A stretch of DNA of 64,000 nt from Pelecanus crispus. Its lineage: Eukaryota; Chordata; Aves; Pelecaniformes; Pelecanidae. Shown here piece by piece: positions 34,838 to 47,911 of this stretch (the first letter of the stretch is position 1; the number at the start of each line of letters is the position of its first letter). The position numbers and the translations under genes were made by a program. The stretch covers positions 126,171,388 to 126,235,387 of the forward strand of contig NC_134644.1 of NCBI RefSeq assembly GCF_030463565.1, in the 5' to 3' direction. The notes beneath the pieces are model-generated. The model searched no databases. It had not been told where the DNA came from and was given only the letters and a program-made list of their open reading frames with translations.

Positions 34838-37364
34838 CATGAGACTAGGGGCCACAGCTGAAAACTGTATTTTTATTTAATACTAAGCAAATTTGTTGAA
34901 TTGCCAAATGCTGAGGGAAACTTCCATCGTTACCTTGTATTAGCTGGGGAAGCCCCGGCAGAGAGGGATGTGCAGATGTTCCATCTAGTTCCTTCATTAT
35001 TTTCTTTTAGTTACTGAAATGTGTGTACAAAGTGATAGCACTGGTTTTAAAATTGCCCTGGAACCTTTTTCCTTGAAATATATAACAGAAAGTGTCTTCA
35101 GCCAAACAGTGGGAATGCCTCCAGAAGGTGCTGCAGATGCGCTGGGGGAAAACCGCATGGCAAACAGTTTGTTCTGCAGGGCACAGGGTGGGAGGGTTTA
35201 TAGCCCTCCTGCCTCAGCTCCAAGCTGGTTTCTGACCTACGATTCAAATGTTTCATCAGAGTACTGCTCTTAGATATGTTATCTCTAGCAAATAAAACCC
35301 AGACATGAGATACCACTTCCTAGCGATTAAGCAACAAGCTGGATTGATTCCCTAGCTAATGATTATCCAAGATCTTTGGAGCATGGCTAAAGTTTAAACC
35401 CTGGGGGAGCGCAGGAATTTGAGAGGACAGTGCTCATACCAACTGATGGGTCTCCCTCAGGCCTGGAATCCAGCCTCCCGAAGCTCCCGACAACCCTTCT
35501 CCTGCCAGGGACGGGGTATCTGGGAGTAGCTGTGGAACACAGGACAGTTGTGAACGCTGAGCTGCTGGGAGTAGCTCGGTGGCAGTGACATGGCACTGGG
35601 CAGCAGGAGGGCACGGGCTGCAGCGCTGGCCTGGGCTGGGCACCAGGGACAGGGCTGCAATTGCCTTCCTGGGCAACCTCCAGCCTGGCTGGTTGCCTTT
35701 GCCGCCTTCTCCTGCTGCACGCGCTGGCCAGGCTGGTGCCTTCCTCGCTTCCCTTGATTTCTTCCCCTTGAGAAAAACTCCTCTCTAATGTAAGGCAGAT
35801 TTTTTTTTTTTTTTTTTTAATCTGCAAGCATTACCAATTACTCCTTTCATCCTTTCTTGAAAAGAAAACTAAAAGCAGAGCTTCCAAGTAGAAGGAATTA
35901 TGTACTTAGAGCATCAGCTTTTAGATGGAGCCAAATCACATCTCCCAGATGATGCATTGCACCTGATGTAACTCACATCTGACAACATAGCTAGTGCTGG
36001 CAGGGAGAGACTTGCTCTGTGCACAGGGATGCTCCCCGTTTTGCCATTTATCATCCTGTGATACACCTAACACTTTTGTCCTGTAGCCAGCAAGCTTGAT
36101 TTTTGCAACAGCAGGAAAGACAAAGCCTTTCACGCTCCTTTTGAATCAGGATCCCAGAGAAGTACTGTCAAAATAATAGATCTGTTAAAGAAAAGCTTCT
36201 TCATCATCGATCCTGCCTTTGTTTTGTTTCTGTAGGCAAGATGTAGGAGAGCTGAAATACAGATTCATACAAATATTTAATTTTCCATAGTCCTGGTAAC
36301 TTGGAGAGGGGCTATTCCTCCTCCCTACACTCTGCCTCACTGGAATAAAATATTTTTCCTTAACATAAACAAAACCAAGCCATATCCATTCAGAGTTCTG
36401 TGTGAGGTTTTTCAGGCATCTCTTAAAACAAACAAGCAAATTAGACTTAGTGTCAGATGTGTAAAAGTGTAGTTGCCCCCTAAATGCCCCAAATACATTT
36501 TTCCAGGTTAAATACCACCCTAAGGGGTGGTGCTAGTGGAATTAGTTAGTAGTTGATCTTACTGCACTTTGGATAAATGGCTGTCAGCTGGGGCGGATGA
36601 AGCCCAGACTACAGCAGGTAGCAGATCTCAAGGACATGTCCTGAACAAGGGGTGGAAGTTCATTTACACACCCCTGTTCTTTGAATTAATATTTGATACT
36701 GTGTGAAACAAGTCCAAGCAGAGTGACTTTTCCTCATCCTTGAAGCTATTAGTTAGGATGCTCTTACCAAAGAAAGGGAAGATAGGGTGGAGCTGAACAC
36801 AGGTCTTCTCTCCCATGAAAATTTCCCTTACAACTTGAATAGAGGCAACCACCATTATAAGTTCTGCTAAATTTTCTCTCTCGCTTTGCTTATGTTACTT
36901 CATAAGATTAGTTCAAAATACTTGTGAAACATTCAGAGTAAAATTTTTTTTAAACATATATTTAGGAAAAAAAAATAATCTTAGCTGCCTTTAAATCCTT
37001 ACCCATTCCCATTGTGTTCTTCTTTCAAATCCAAGAAAATTCCTGCAAACTGGTTTACAACGAAAAGAAGACATAAGTACCTTGCACCTGTTGAGCTGGG
37101 AAAGCAACCACAGCAAAATTGGACTCATAAATTGATCCAGGTCAGTATAGAAGTATAGTCAGCTGTTCAAGGATTAAGGAAGTCTTTTAAAGGAGATATT
37201 TAAGCAGATGTTCTGGTAAAAAATCATGAGCATTCAAGGCCCCCACTAACCAACTTCTAAGAGATACTTCAGTGTATAATTTACCAAAGATCTCACCAGG
37301 CTATTGTGATCCCCTTCCTACAAATCCCACTAGTAACTTCTAGTGCACTCTGGCATCCCACTCT

Positions 37365-37600
37365 ACTGGTTTTGGCTGGGATAGAGTTAATTTTCTTCAC
37401 AGTAGCTCCTGTGGTGCTGAGTCTTGGATTTGTGACAAAAACAGTGTTGATGATAACACAGGGATGCATTAGTTATTGCTGTACAGTGCTTGCACAGTGT
37501 CAAGGCCTTTTCTGTTTCTCACATTGCCCTGCCAGCAAGTCGGCTGGGGGTGGGCAAGAAGTTGGGAGAGGACACAGCTGGGACACTACACCCACAGTGC
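37365..37600 (+). mobile_element. LTR-like fragment of an endogenous retrovirus
   Basis: The segment GGTTTTGGCTGGGATAGAGT, TAATTTTCTTC, then AACACAGGGATGCATTAGTT, GTGCTTGCACAGTGTCAAGG and AAGTTGGGAGAGGACACAGC matches, in order, the 5' part of a bird ERVL-type LTR as I remember it. Only the first 230 or so bases are recognisable. The TATA region and the rest of the LTR are absent, and no viral gene is seen. It is a solitary truncated relic. Confidence 0.6.
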
Positions 37601-38639
37601 AAAATCCAAAAGGAAGGGCAGAACATGGTACTGTCACAGAATGTCTACTTATTTTTCAGATATTCTGTTTAGGTTCTTCACTGAGAAGGAGTATTCTGCC
37701 TCTATGATGAAACAAAAAGGAGAATACTTTTGAAGCACATGAATGAACAGAAACATTCTTGATGTGATCTGGCATGAGGAGCAAGAACATAATTTGAGGT
37801 AGAAAGCTCCAGAGCCGTGAGGTTCTGCTGTAAACATGATTTTAGGCTCCTGAAAACTGATTTATTGTATCAGCTGAAGTTTGGGACTAGCAGAAAAGGA
37901 TGATGTGACACAATGTGTGACGGCATGGAAGAAGGAGTGAAGCTGTTATTTTTAAAATTGTTTCTGGAAGAGAATGTGCTGCATGGACCGCACAGTCTGA
38001 GCTGACAAAATTATCTGCTGTGTGTTAGAGAGAAATAATCTGTGAGGAATGTTTGCTGCACTGGAAGGAATTTGTACCACAAATAAATTAGCCGTTAGTA
38101 CCACCAGGGTCCATTTCAGAGAGAGCCTCCTTTGAACAGCCCTGCCCCTCAGATCATAACCCCGCTTTGTTTCTCTCCCACATCTACCTTTCCCTGCTGT
38201 GCTCTATAGCCACAGTAAGGGATCAATAGGAATCGAAATTCTCCACGGTGCTGCCTGCTCAACCAGCAAGCTCGGTGCTTTTTTGTTCAGAGGAGTTGGA
38301 GTTTGACAGTATCTGACTTATCTGAGTGTATTAAGTTTGTCTGCGGAGCATTGGGAAAGAAATCTAGGCTTTCAAAGGGAAGGGAAACCTGCCTTCAGCA
38401 TTTTTTTTGTTGTTGTTTGTTTGTTTATCTTGGTGACAGAACGATTTTTAGTTTTTTATGGCTGCCTCTGTCTGCCACAACAGATAAGCTGCTGAATCAC
38501 AGTGACAGAGGAATGGCAGGCATTTTCCCTGGTGTCGTTGAAAAGAGAATTGGTTTATTATCTTTATTACCACCAGATGACCAGCTACTTCCCTCGAGGC
38601 ACCAAGGGCGTAACACGTTCCTTGAAGCAGAACCATTAA

Positions 38640-39075
38640 ATCTTTCCCTCTGCACAGGACAGCACGACGCTCGCTTCCCCGCCTGCAGCGGGCCCTGCCC
38701 ACGGGGCAGGCAGCGGCCCCGGCCCCGGCGCCTCCCGCCCCACCGCCTCGGAAAATGGGCATTTCCCGGCGTGGGAGGAAAAAACACGCGGGTGGGAGGT
38801 GGAGGCATGAGGGTGCCTGAAGCCACCAGGTGGCAGCCTGCGATCGCGCGTGTCCCCGGCCTCCCCGCGCGCAAAAAATCCCCAGTGACGTTTGGGATGC
38901 TGAGAGAGGCTCAGCCAAGCCGGGGCTATGGGTCGGGTCCCCGAAAACCGCGGTGTTACAGACGCCCCTCCAAAGGGATGGGCAGCAGAGCGGCTGGCAA
39001 AAACGCCTTCACGCCCAGCCGCGCGATGCGACAGCCGGCGAGGCTTTTCCGGCGTTGTTGCACTGAAAGATTTTC
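38640..39075. promoter_or_regulatory. Isolated CpG-rich block between DSG2 and TTR
   Basis: About 430 bases of GC- and CpG-rich sequence stand out sharply in AT-rich surroundings. There are many CG dinucleotides, with CCCCGGCCCCGGCGCC near 38715 and CGCGCG-type steps near 38850-38880 and 39020. Open frames run across it on both strands, but none resembles a known protein and no splice structure is evident. It could be a promoter or enhancer CpG island for an unannotated transcript. A GC-rich repeat relic is the alternative. Confidence 0.4.
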
Positions 39076-40210
39076 GGTTTGGTTAGAAAGACATCTTTAC
39101 TGGCATTAAAATGTAACCAGCTGTGCTCGATAAAGCCCCTGGGAATAAAGACCAAGGTCCTGGACTGCAACACAGCCTCTCTTTTCTAGTGTTTCCTTTC
39201 GTGTAGGTAACAAATCCCGTCCAAAAAAATAATGATTTTTCCAGCTTTGTCATCAACCTCTTAAATAAGATGTTCTCTGGCAAGGTACCAACACTCTCCT
39301 GTTCTCAAAGGACAAATCCCTTAGGAAGCACAATACGGCATTTTTCTTTCAGAAGTTTTGACACATTTTGTAATGCAAAGAAAAACAATACCCAAGCTGA
39401 TTAACAGAACTGCAGCTAACAAAAGGCGCCCTGGGGAGCAGTAAGTTTCCTTATTGGTTTTATCATCAAGTAATGCCAGAGCAAAGACTAACAGCACCTC
39501 TCTAGCCCCCTTTCCTTCACTCTTCTTCCTTTCAGCTTTGCATGGTTTTAACCTGAGCCAGCTCTACCAGTGTGCTGGGCTTATACAGGTGATGAGTCAA
39601 GTTACAGGGGCAAAAAAAGATATCCCAGCTCACTGTGTGGTTGTTTCTGTGTGACTGTCACCCTAAGTCAAAAGGAACAGCTGTTCAGTGACACCTTTAG
39701 AAAAGAGACCTATTATGGATGTTTGGGGTTTTTTTTTTAACAGCAAAAATCAAGAAGGGATTGAGAAAAAAAATGACACAAAACAGTACAGGATGTCCCC
39801 TCAGAAAGCTAACAGTCTTATGTGCTTTGCAACACAGTACTTTTTTCAACCCTTTTCTCTTTCCTTGCTTTGTAGGTTTTCCACAGAAAGCTGTTTTTCT
39901 TCTGTTGCTGCTTCTTTGGTGGTCCATCCGTTCCATCCCACTATGCTGGAAGAGTCATAAGAGGAGACTAGACTTGACCTTGGGTCAAGACTAGACCCTG
40001 TTTGCCATGAAGGCACTATTATGTTTGCTTCATCAGGGTTCATTTGGTAGTTTCCTCAGCATCTAGGCACAGGCACCACGAGAGGTTCCAGCAATTCGTT
40101 TTCCTTCTGAGCAGAGTTCAGCCTGGGATGAGAGGCAAGTGTAATTCTAACAGGAGTTGCTACGTTAATCACAGCAGTCATCTAGGGAAACATATGTAAA
40201 CACAAGGTTA

Positions 40211-41022
40211 GGGTCCTGGTTGACAGCCAGCTGAACATGAGCCAGCAGTGTGCCCAAGTGGCCAAGAAGGCCAACAGCATCCTGGCATCCCCAGCAGGAG
40301 CAGGGAGGTGATTGTCCCCCTGTACTCAGCGCTGGTGAGGCCGCACCTGGAATACTGTGTCCAGTTTTGGGGTCCTCAGTACAAGAAAGACATTGAGGTG
40401 CTGGAGCATGTTCAGAGAAGGGCAACAAGGCTGGTGAAGGGTCTGGAGCACAGGTCTTATGAGGAGCGGCTGAGGGAACCAGGATTGTTTAGCCTAGAGA
40501 AGAGGAGGCTGAGGGGAGACCTTATCGCTCTCTACAACTACCTGAAAGGAGGCTGTAGTGAGGTGGGTGTTGGTCTCTTCTCCCAAGTAGCTAGCAATAG
40601 GACAAGAGGAAATGGGCTCAAGCTGCACCAGGGGAGGTTTAGGTTGGATATTAGGAAAAATTTCTTCATGGAACGGGTAGTCAAGCATTGGAAGCGGCTG
40701 CCCGAGAGGTGTTGGAGTCACCATCCCTGGAAGTGTTCAAAAACTGGGTAGACATGGCACTCTGGGACATGGTTTAGTGGGCATGGTGGTGTTGGGTTGA
40801 TGATTGGAATGATGATCTTAGAGGTCGTTTCCAACCTTAATGATTCCTAGTTTTTACTTTCGTTATAAATAATCCAGCCACCAAGCCAGGAAACATGAAA
40901 TTGCTACTCTACCTTTAATTGGTTTAGTGGTGGACTTGGTAATGTTAGGTTAATGGTTGGACTGGATGATCTTAAAGGTCTTTTCCAACCTAAACAATTC
41001 TATGATTCTATGATTCTATGAA
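40211..41022 (+). repeat. CR1 LINE fragment with doubled tail, copy B
   Basis: This is the longest doubled-tail copy. It starts within the reverse-transcriptase-region coding sequence (conceptual [51 protein letters not shown]). A short internal deletion lies near 40283. It then passes through [18 protein letters not shown], a first 3' end (about 40805-40845), the linker, and a second 3' end closing with TTCTATGATTCTATGATTCT. The frames are broken. Confidence 0.9.
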
Positions 41023-41070
41023 ATTAGTCACCCTGTCATAACTGGATATTCTGACAAATAGCAAGACTGC

Positions 41071-41563
41071 CATAGAATCACAGAATGCTTTGGGTTGGAA
41101 GGGACCTTTAGAGGTCATCTAGCCCAACCCCCCTGCAGTGAGCAGGGACAGCTTTAACCAGATCAGGTTGCTCAGGGCCCCGTCCAGCCTGACCTTGAAT
41201 GTTGCCAGGGATGGGGCCTCCACTACCTCTCTGGGCAACCTGTTCCAGTGCTTGACTGCCCTCATTGTAAAAAAATGTCTTCCTCATGTCTAGTCTAAAT
41301 CTATTCTTCTTTAGTTGAAATCCATTATTCCTTGTCCTGTCACAACAGGCCTTGCTAAAAAGTCCCCATCCTTCCTGTAGGCCCCCTTTAAGTACTGAAA
41401 GGCCGCAATAAGGTCTCCTCGCAGCCTTCTCTTCTCCAGGCTGAACAACCCCAACTTTCTCAGCCTGTCCTCGTAGCAGAGGTGCTCCAGCCCTCGGATG
41501 ATTTTTGTGGCCCTCCTTTGGACCTGCTCCAACAGGTCCATGTCCTTCTTGTGCTGAGGGCTA
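41071..41563 (-). repeat. CR1 LINE 3' fragment, antisense
   Basis: The + strand reads ATAGAATCACAGAATGCTTT followed by the conserved antisense 3' UTR. The minus strand then encodes [33 protein letters not shown] and [20 protein letters not shown]. It begins 48 bases after copy B in the opposite orientation and belongs to the same subfamily as the fragment at 8616. Confidence 0.92.
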
Positions 41564-44485
41564 GTCCTAGTAATTTAGTTTTCATAGGTGCAAGGAACTC
41601 AGTTTTTATAACTGGTAAATATGGAGTTTAGACTGGAGATGACTAATCCTGAAAACAGTAGGATGCCTGTAGGAGTGAAAAGAGAATGCTCTCTATTTTT
41701 GAAGGCTATTTTTCTTCCTTCCAGAATGACTCCAGATGAAGGGCCCCACCTGATCTTAAGCAAAACCTTTTTTTTTTTTCAAAAGAAGACTGCTCGTGGT
41801 GGCAGCGATCAAAAGCAGAGGCTGTGCATATCACTGCTCAGCAGTACATGCTGGTCCCTCTGCCTGCTCGCTTCTCTGCTTTCCACTGTCTCCACATGGC
41901 AAGCTCTCCCAGGTCCTTTCTTCTGGAGTGGCCCCTGGGCACTGCTGTGATGAAGTCAATGCTATACCTGCACAGATAGAAATCCCAAAAAACTGTGTCT
42001 CAGAGCTGAAGATCCGAATGGACTCAGATGGGAGGGAAAGAAAGGGAGAGACTTCCGGTCCTCATCCAGGGTGCTGTGCCAAAACAAAAGAGCCGCAAGG
42101 GCAGCAGACACCTCCTCCAGCTTGCTGCTAAGGATGAAGAGAAATCAAAACTGATTCTCTTCTTCGAGTCTGAAGGAGACCCATAACATACATGGGAAAA
42201 ATCTGTTCTGGGATAGGAACTACAAAGTGAATGTTTGCCTTGCGTTTGATCAGCTGAATTAGCACATCCCAGCAAGAGGAGTTCCATTTTTGGACCCACT
42301 ACTCATTAGCTACCCTGGTGTAGCTGCTGAGCTAAAACCAATCTTAGCAAACACAGTGTCCTGTTTGAAAATAGCACAGTTACCTCCAAAGAGAAATTAC
42401 ATGCAAAGCTAAGGCAGAGTGGGGTGACAGGAGAATTACACAAGCTCTTCAGAAAAAAGGACGGTGCGTATTCATTCCTTCTAAAATTTGAAACCAAAAC
42501 CAACCCCAATGTCTCCTTTGCAAGGGGCTCTGTAAAGCAGGATGTCCATCAAACGCAAGGCCTTGAGTAGGCACATGGGCAGCACATGTTTAATGTCAGC
42601 TACAGTTTAAAATACAGAGACAGAAAAGTCTCTTTCAGCCCTGTTTTTTCTTGAGTTACTGCTTCCTTGGGAGACTCAAGCATAAAAGACATTGAAAACA
42701 CCAGTCCTCTGGAAAGCAGTTATATTGAACTGCCCACAGAATTGCTTTTCTATACATACCTACTTTCTGTGTTTTATTTGCATGACAGTCTGTGTCCATC
42801 ACCCCCTGAAAGTGTATCCTTTTGTTTACCTCTCTCCCTCTACACATCCTTCCCTTCTGTTGTTTTTGCAGCTCCTGTTTCTCACCATCCCTCCATGCCA
42901 ATCCTACCTTTTACTTCCATTTTAACCAGGCAGTTCTCCTCCCCTTCCCTGCTCTTATTAAATGCTCGGCTCGCATTCCTTCCTCCCCCTCAGTCCTAGC
43001 AACAGGTCTCCACGCAGCTCTGCCCTTCTTTTTGTCTCCTCTTTCTCACATGGTTCTCCTTGGTGAAGCTTTTCTACTTAAAATAATCTAAACTGCTTTC
43101 CTGTATGAGGAGGCCTTTGCTCCTCATGTCATGCTGTGCACAACCATCCCCTCCTCCCAGCTGCCAAATTACATCTCCTTCCCAGACTCCCTTTCTGTCT
43201 GCATCCCTGACACTGGCCAGCCGTGCTGTTCCCTGATTTTTCCGTGCCCTTTTCACCAGCTCCCTTTCAAACCCCACTGCGAGCAATTTCTGCCAGACAT
43301 TCACCCTTAACATTTAATAATTACCTTGACCACTCACGTTTGTTTCTTCCTCCACTTTCTGAAGCTGCTTGACCACTTTTGCTTGAGAGAGTGGAACCGC
43401 GTTGGCTGGGAAAAGAAAAAGAAATGGAGAATGTCTTGATGAAGGAAGCAAATGGGTGACCTCTGAAAGATCTTGAACTCTCTAAACTGTTTTATACACT
43501 CTTTCCTGCTTTCTCCCAAAATAAACCACTCAGAAGGACTAAGGTAGGACTTTAGTTTCTGAGACCCCCCTAAAAGCAGAGACCCTCAGGGTACCCCAGT
43601 AGGCAGAGCCACCCTGGGGTGCAGAGGCTGAGTGTGGAAAGGGAGGGCCAGTTGTTCAGGATCCTGACCAGCCCCTAAGGATAACAGATCTATGGAGGGA
43701 TGAGGGTGGGGTAGGAGCATGGCAGCTAAAAATCAGTTCTCAAATAAGTAACTGAAACGTATAATTACACAGGAGAACTGAATAGAGGTTTCTGTTAATC
43801 TATGATCTGATAATCTTCTTTCGTTGCCACTTAGCAACAGAATTACAAACTGAGGACGGAAAGCCAGGGTGACTTAAAATCCCTCTCTTTGCTGAGCAGA
43901 GAGGAGAAAAGGTCCCCCTTTGGGCAGGCACAACAGGTTTTCCAGGTACTGGCTGTACTGTGCCTTTCAGCACCGCTATGCAGACACCTGAATTTCAAGT
44001 TGCCCAAAGTCCAGCTCAGCTGGGCAAATAAAATTGTTCATAAGAATTAGCAAACTTTACTCACAGAAACACAGGATTACTCCAAACAAATACATCCATG
44101 GACTGCGTTAAGATCATACATTGTAAGCAGGAGGAATGTGGAAGAAGGGACCAGTGGACCAAAACTGCTGCATTGGAAATTACTCTTAACTGGTGGATAA
44201 AAACAATAGTCATCACACCTTTTGGGGGATCCACAATGTCACAGAGATGCTCAGAGGGTGCAAGAGGGTGTTATCCTGCTGCAACGATCCCTACCCAGAG
44301 CCACTGGCCTTCATCGTCCTATCTTTGAGAGAGACTCTGCACCTGACAGAGTGCCAGCCTACCTCACCCCTCTCCTACGTTCAGCCATTTTCATGAACAT
44401 CACAAAAAGTGTTAGATTTAGGTGCCTATCACCATGGTCCTTACATCTAAGCCTCTTTTTTCCACCTCCTTCTTACCTTTTTTTC

Positions 44486-44507
44486 CTTCTTCTTCTTCTT
44501 CTTCTTA
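44486..44507 (+). repeat. (TTC)n microsatellite
   Basis: Seven TTC units follow a pyrimidine-rich stretch. This is an ordinary triplet microsatellite. Confidence 0.8.
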
Positions 44508-45592
44508 ACACTTTTTCTTCTTTTGTGCTTTTTAACTAGAGTCTGGAGCAGCCAGACAAGCTGTCATCTTTTGCAATGTTGCTATGAATCTGGGGGCAGA
44601 GAGGCAGTTAAAAGACATGCTGTAAGCTGCCTGACAGGCAGGCTCAGCCACATCTCGGAGTGACTGGTAAGACTGCACGTCCTGCTTGTCATTCAGAAGA
44701 TTCTCCCCCATAGTCCAGCTTGAAGAATTTTTCTTTGCTTGTGTTGTGATCCTCAGAGACAAGACTCCAGCACTGACATCTTTCTCCTACCTTGAGCAAT
44801 TTGTTCCCTGTACTGCAGCAGGGATGGGTTCCCATCTCAGCGCTGCTGCCCAGCAGCAGATGAGAGAGGGGAGGTATTCCAGCAAAAGGGAAACAGACCC
44901 AAGGGTGCTGTTAAAATGAAAGTTTAATTTAATATTTACATTTTAAAAGGATTAACTTTGCTTTGCTGGGTTTGTTTATCTTCAGCCAAGGACATGGCTT
45001 TTTTTTTTTATTTTTTTTTTTTTATTTTTACAGTGATGTGTTGCTCTGAAACTGAGCAGCTAAGACCTGCCTATCCCAGATCCATGAATCCTGCTTAACA
45101 GAGTCACTTTGCACCACGACATGACACTGCTCCAGGTTGCTGGAGCCATTTATTCCCAGGCCAAACCAACCACAGTGGCATGGGTCTGGCTGGCCAAGGG
45201 GGCTGCAGAGCTCCACGACCGCTGGGTGCCCTGCCACGGGCCACGGGGCAGGGTCCCCTCAGGAAGGAGCTGACAGGCAGGTGAATGGGAAGGGCAGAAC
45301 AAGGCACTCTGCTACATCTCCTCTACTTTTTTTGGGTGGTTGGGTGAAAGGACCAGCCAGAGGAGTTTTCTCGCTTTCAAAAGAGCCCAGGAGGTGGTTT
45401 CTCAAAGCAACTACACCTGTGTTGGTAGATACTAGAGTACTTATGGACCTCTGCAGGAAATAAACCCACCATCCACAAGTCAGTTGCATGTATGCAGCAT
45501 GTAGTGGCGGGGAAAGTCTCATAAGCCATGTATAGCTCAGTGCTTTCATGCACTAAGTTTTTCCCAAATTCTGCACGCCAACCCTGGGTTTT

Positions 45593-45617
45593 AAAAAAAA
45601 AAAAAAAAAAAAAAAAA
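45593..45617 (+). repeat. Poly(A) tract (25 bases)
   Basis: This is an uninterrupted run of 25 A residues with no recognisable retrotransposed body before it. Confidence 0.8.
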
Positions 45618-47911
45618 GACAAATTGCTCAGCAGAAAGGAGCGTGACTAGCAATTACACACTTTTTCTGCTATTTATAGCCTTCCTCACATAATGGTACA
45701 AAGAAGGAGCAAAATTAGCACGCATTCCTCTTTTTATGTGACTTTTTGTACTTTGCAGAGGAACTTCAATAGACTCATCAAGCTGATACTAATAAAAGAT
45801 CTACAATTCTGTCTATAGTCAAATATTCCCCAGATAATAGTCGTGGGCTGGAGTTATTTGCTGGTTTTGCCCATCTCAGGCTATGCTTCTTTCATCATTT
45901 TCCAAAGACTAAAGAACCTACTTGGCAAGTATCACCTTTAAAGAAAAAGCTAAAATTTACTTTTTCCCTGTCACCAGGAGCCCAATAGCTAACTATGTCA
46001 AGCTCATGTGAAATCATCAGTACAAAGTAGTAGCCAATAGTGTGGAGAAGTCTCATACTGAGGACAGAGGGAATCTTTTAAATCACGTGAAGGAAAGCAG
46101 GATAAAGAAAATCATCCAGAGTGCCTAAGTCTTTTTTCCTCTGTTGGGGAAAAAAGCTAATTAGCAAGGGTGGATAAGGATTTTGATCTGACATTTCAAA
46201 GCATTTTGAGGGATCCAAGAGATCCTAAGGACTTGTCTATTTGGCCACACTTGAGAGTTAGTTAAGGCAGTATATGAATATAAAGTGTGGTAACTATTCT
46301 GCTAGGTGTGGACAAGCTGCTAGCCTCGGTGCCTTCTCTGGCCTACATGAAAAGGGATTAAAATTCCTTTGAAACATGCTTAGAGGGAAAAATCACAGAG
46401 ATGAAGGGGATTAAATGAATTTAGTTTACCAGTACATACTTCCCTATGCTGGTTTCCAGTGGCTCCAATATTATGGGCTGTGATGCAGTTTCAGGAAGAC
46501 ATGGGATGCTGTGCACTGCATCGTGTAGTAGCGAAGGGACCGTAGTGCTGCCCTACAAACAGGGAGGGCACTACCTGGCAAATGCCTTTGGGCAGGAGGC
46601 CTCGTGAGGCCCCCAGATCAGCTTTGTATGAATGCTGGGGTGATGAGGAGCAGGAGTGGTCCACAAGCTCTGGTCTGGGAACTGCTGTTAGAAGGGCCAG
46701 TACAACAATCGCAGTTTATACTATAAGGACTCCAGATTTTCTTGGATTACTTTAGTCAAGCAACACTGAATTCCTCAGAGATTTGAAAAACCCAAACTCA
46801 ACCTCTGGAGGAAAAGACGTTCCAAAAGGTAAAACACAACCTAGGCATGTTTTACTGGTACATTCTACAGGATAATCTGCATTATAGAATTTATAGATTT
46901 TAGAGCCAAGCAAGGAGAAGGGTTTAGACTAATTGCCTGAATATGAAAGCCCTGTGGGCTTATATTGAAGTTGTCATTGGTATATAGCATTCAGTGGACA
47001 AACATCCAGCATCAAGGGATCCTTTGGACAGCTCTGCTACTAGCTTGAATTGCTGCGAGCAAGGAAAATGAGCCTTCATAAAAGGTTGCTTGAGACCTCC
47101 ACATCCCATGACAGTGAGCAATGTGAATAATTCCCCAGTAGTTCCATGCTCATCTAGTGCTGTGGATCACTCTACTTGTACAGTGTTTTTTCACACAATA
47201 TTTAAAATTACTATGTGGGCTCCAGGTTTGTAAAAGAAGCTGTTGGAGTCAGGAACTCAAACTTCCTACCTGTCTGACTTGACTACAGGTACACATCTTT
47301 TTTCCTAACTATAGCAGAGATCTGACTGGCTGCTGTAAGCCAGCTACTGTTTCACCCCCTGGATCCTACATACTGCATGACACATAGAGGGTGTCCTGGT
47401 TGTTGTTCTGCTTGAGTTTGTCCTAAATACACAGCAGGCCTCTGCTTCATTATTGTTATTTATAAAGCATCCCTGGATGCAGAAAAAGTCCCGAACAGTC
47501 CTGTGACTGAACAGTTTTTCAGTAATGGTATGTGGTGGGCCCATATACTATGCAGACCAAGAAAGAGAAGCTATATGCTCCCCAGGAAGAACATACACAG
47601 ACAGGGCAGGGATAAAATACATACCCCAACTGCAAAAAGCAGATTTTCTAATAGCTGTGATGGTAGATCTAGAACAGTGGCACGATGGCCATACATACAG
47701 CTAAGTTGCAGCCTCAGCTGGTATATATTTTATTTTATTGCTACAGGAGGTATTCTGAACCTAGCTCAGAGATAGTGAGCAAAGAAACTATTTTTATCCT
47801 CGGCAAGTGTTGTGAAGTATTCACAAGCTTGCACTCTATAAACCTGAGCAGGTACGTATTACATGATTAGAATTCAGTCTCCCACCTTGGCTGGCAGTAG
47901 GTAGAGGGGGT

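Noticed and set aside
38303-39109. A 268-codon open frame over the intergenic CpG-rich block
   Set aside because: The composition shifts along it, it has no recognisable domain, and overlapping open frames exist on the other strand. It is best explained by low stop frequency in GC-rich DNA.
40248-40751. A 167-codon open frame between DSG2 and TTR
   Set aside because: It is CR1 coding remnant (copy B), recognised by the [11 protein letters not shown] and [10 protein letters not shown] motifs.
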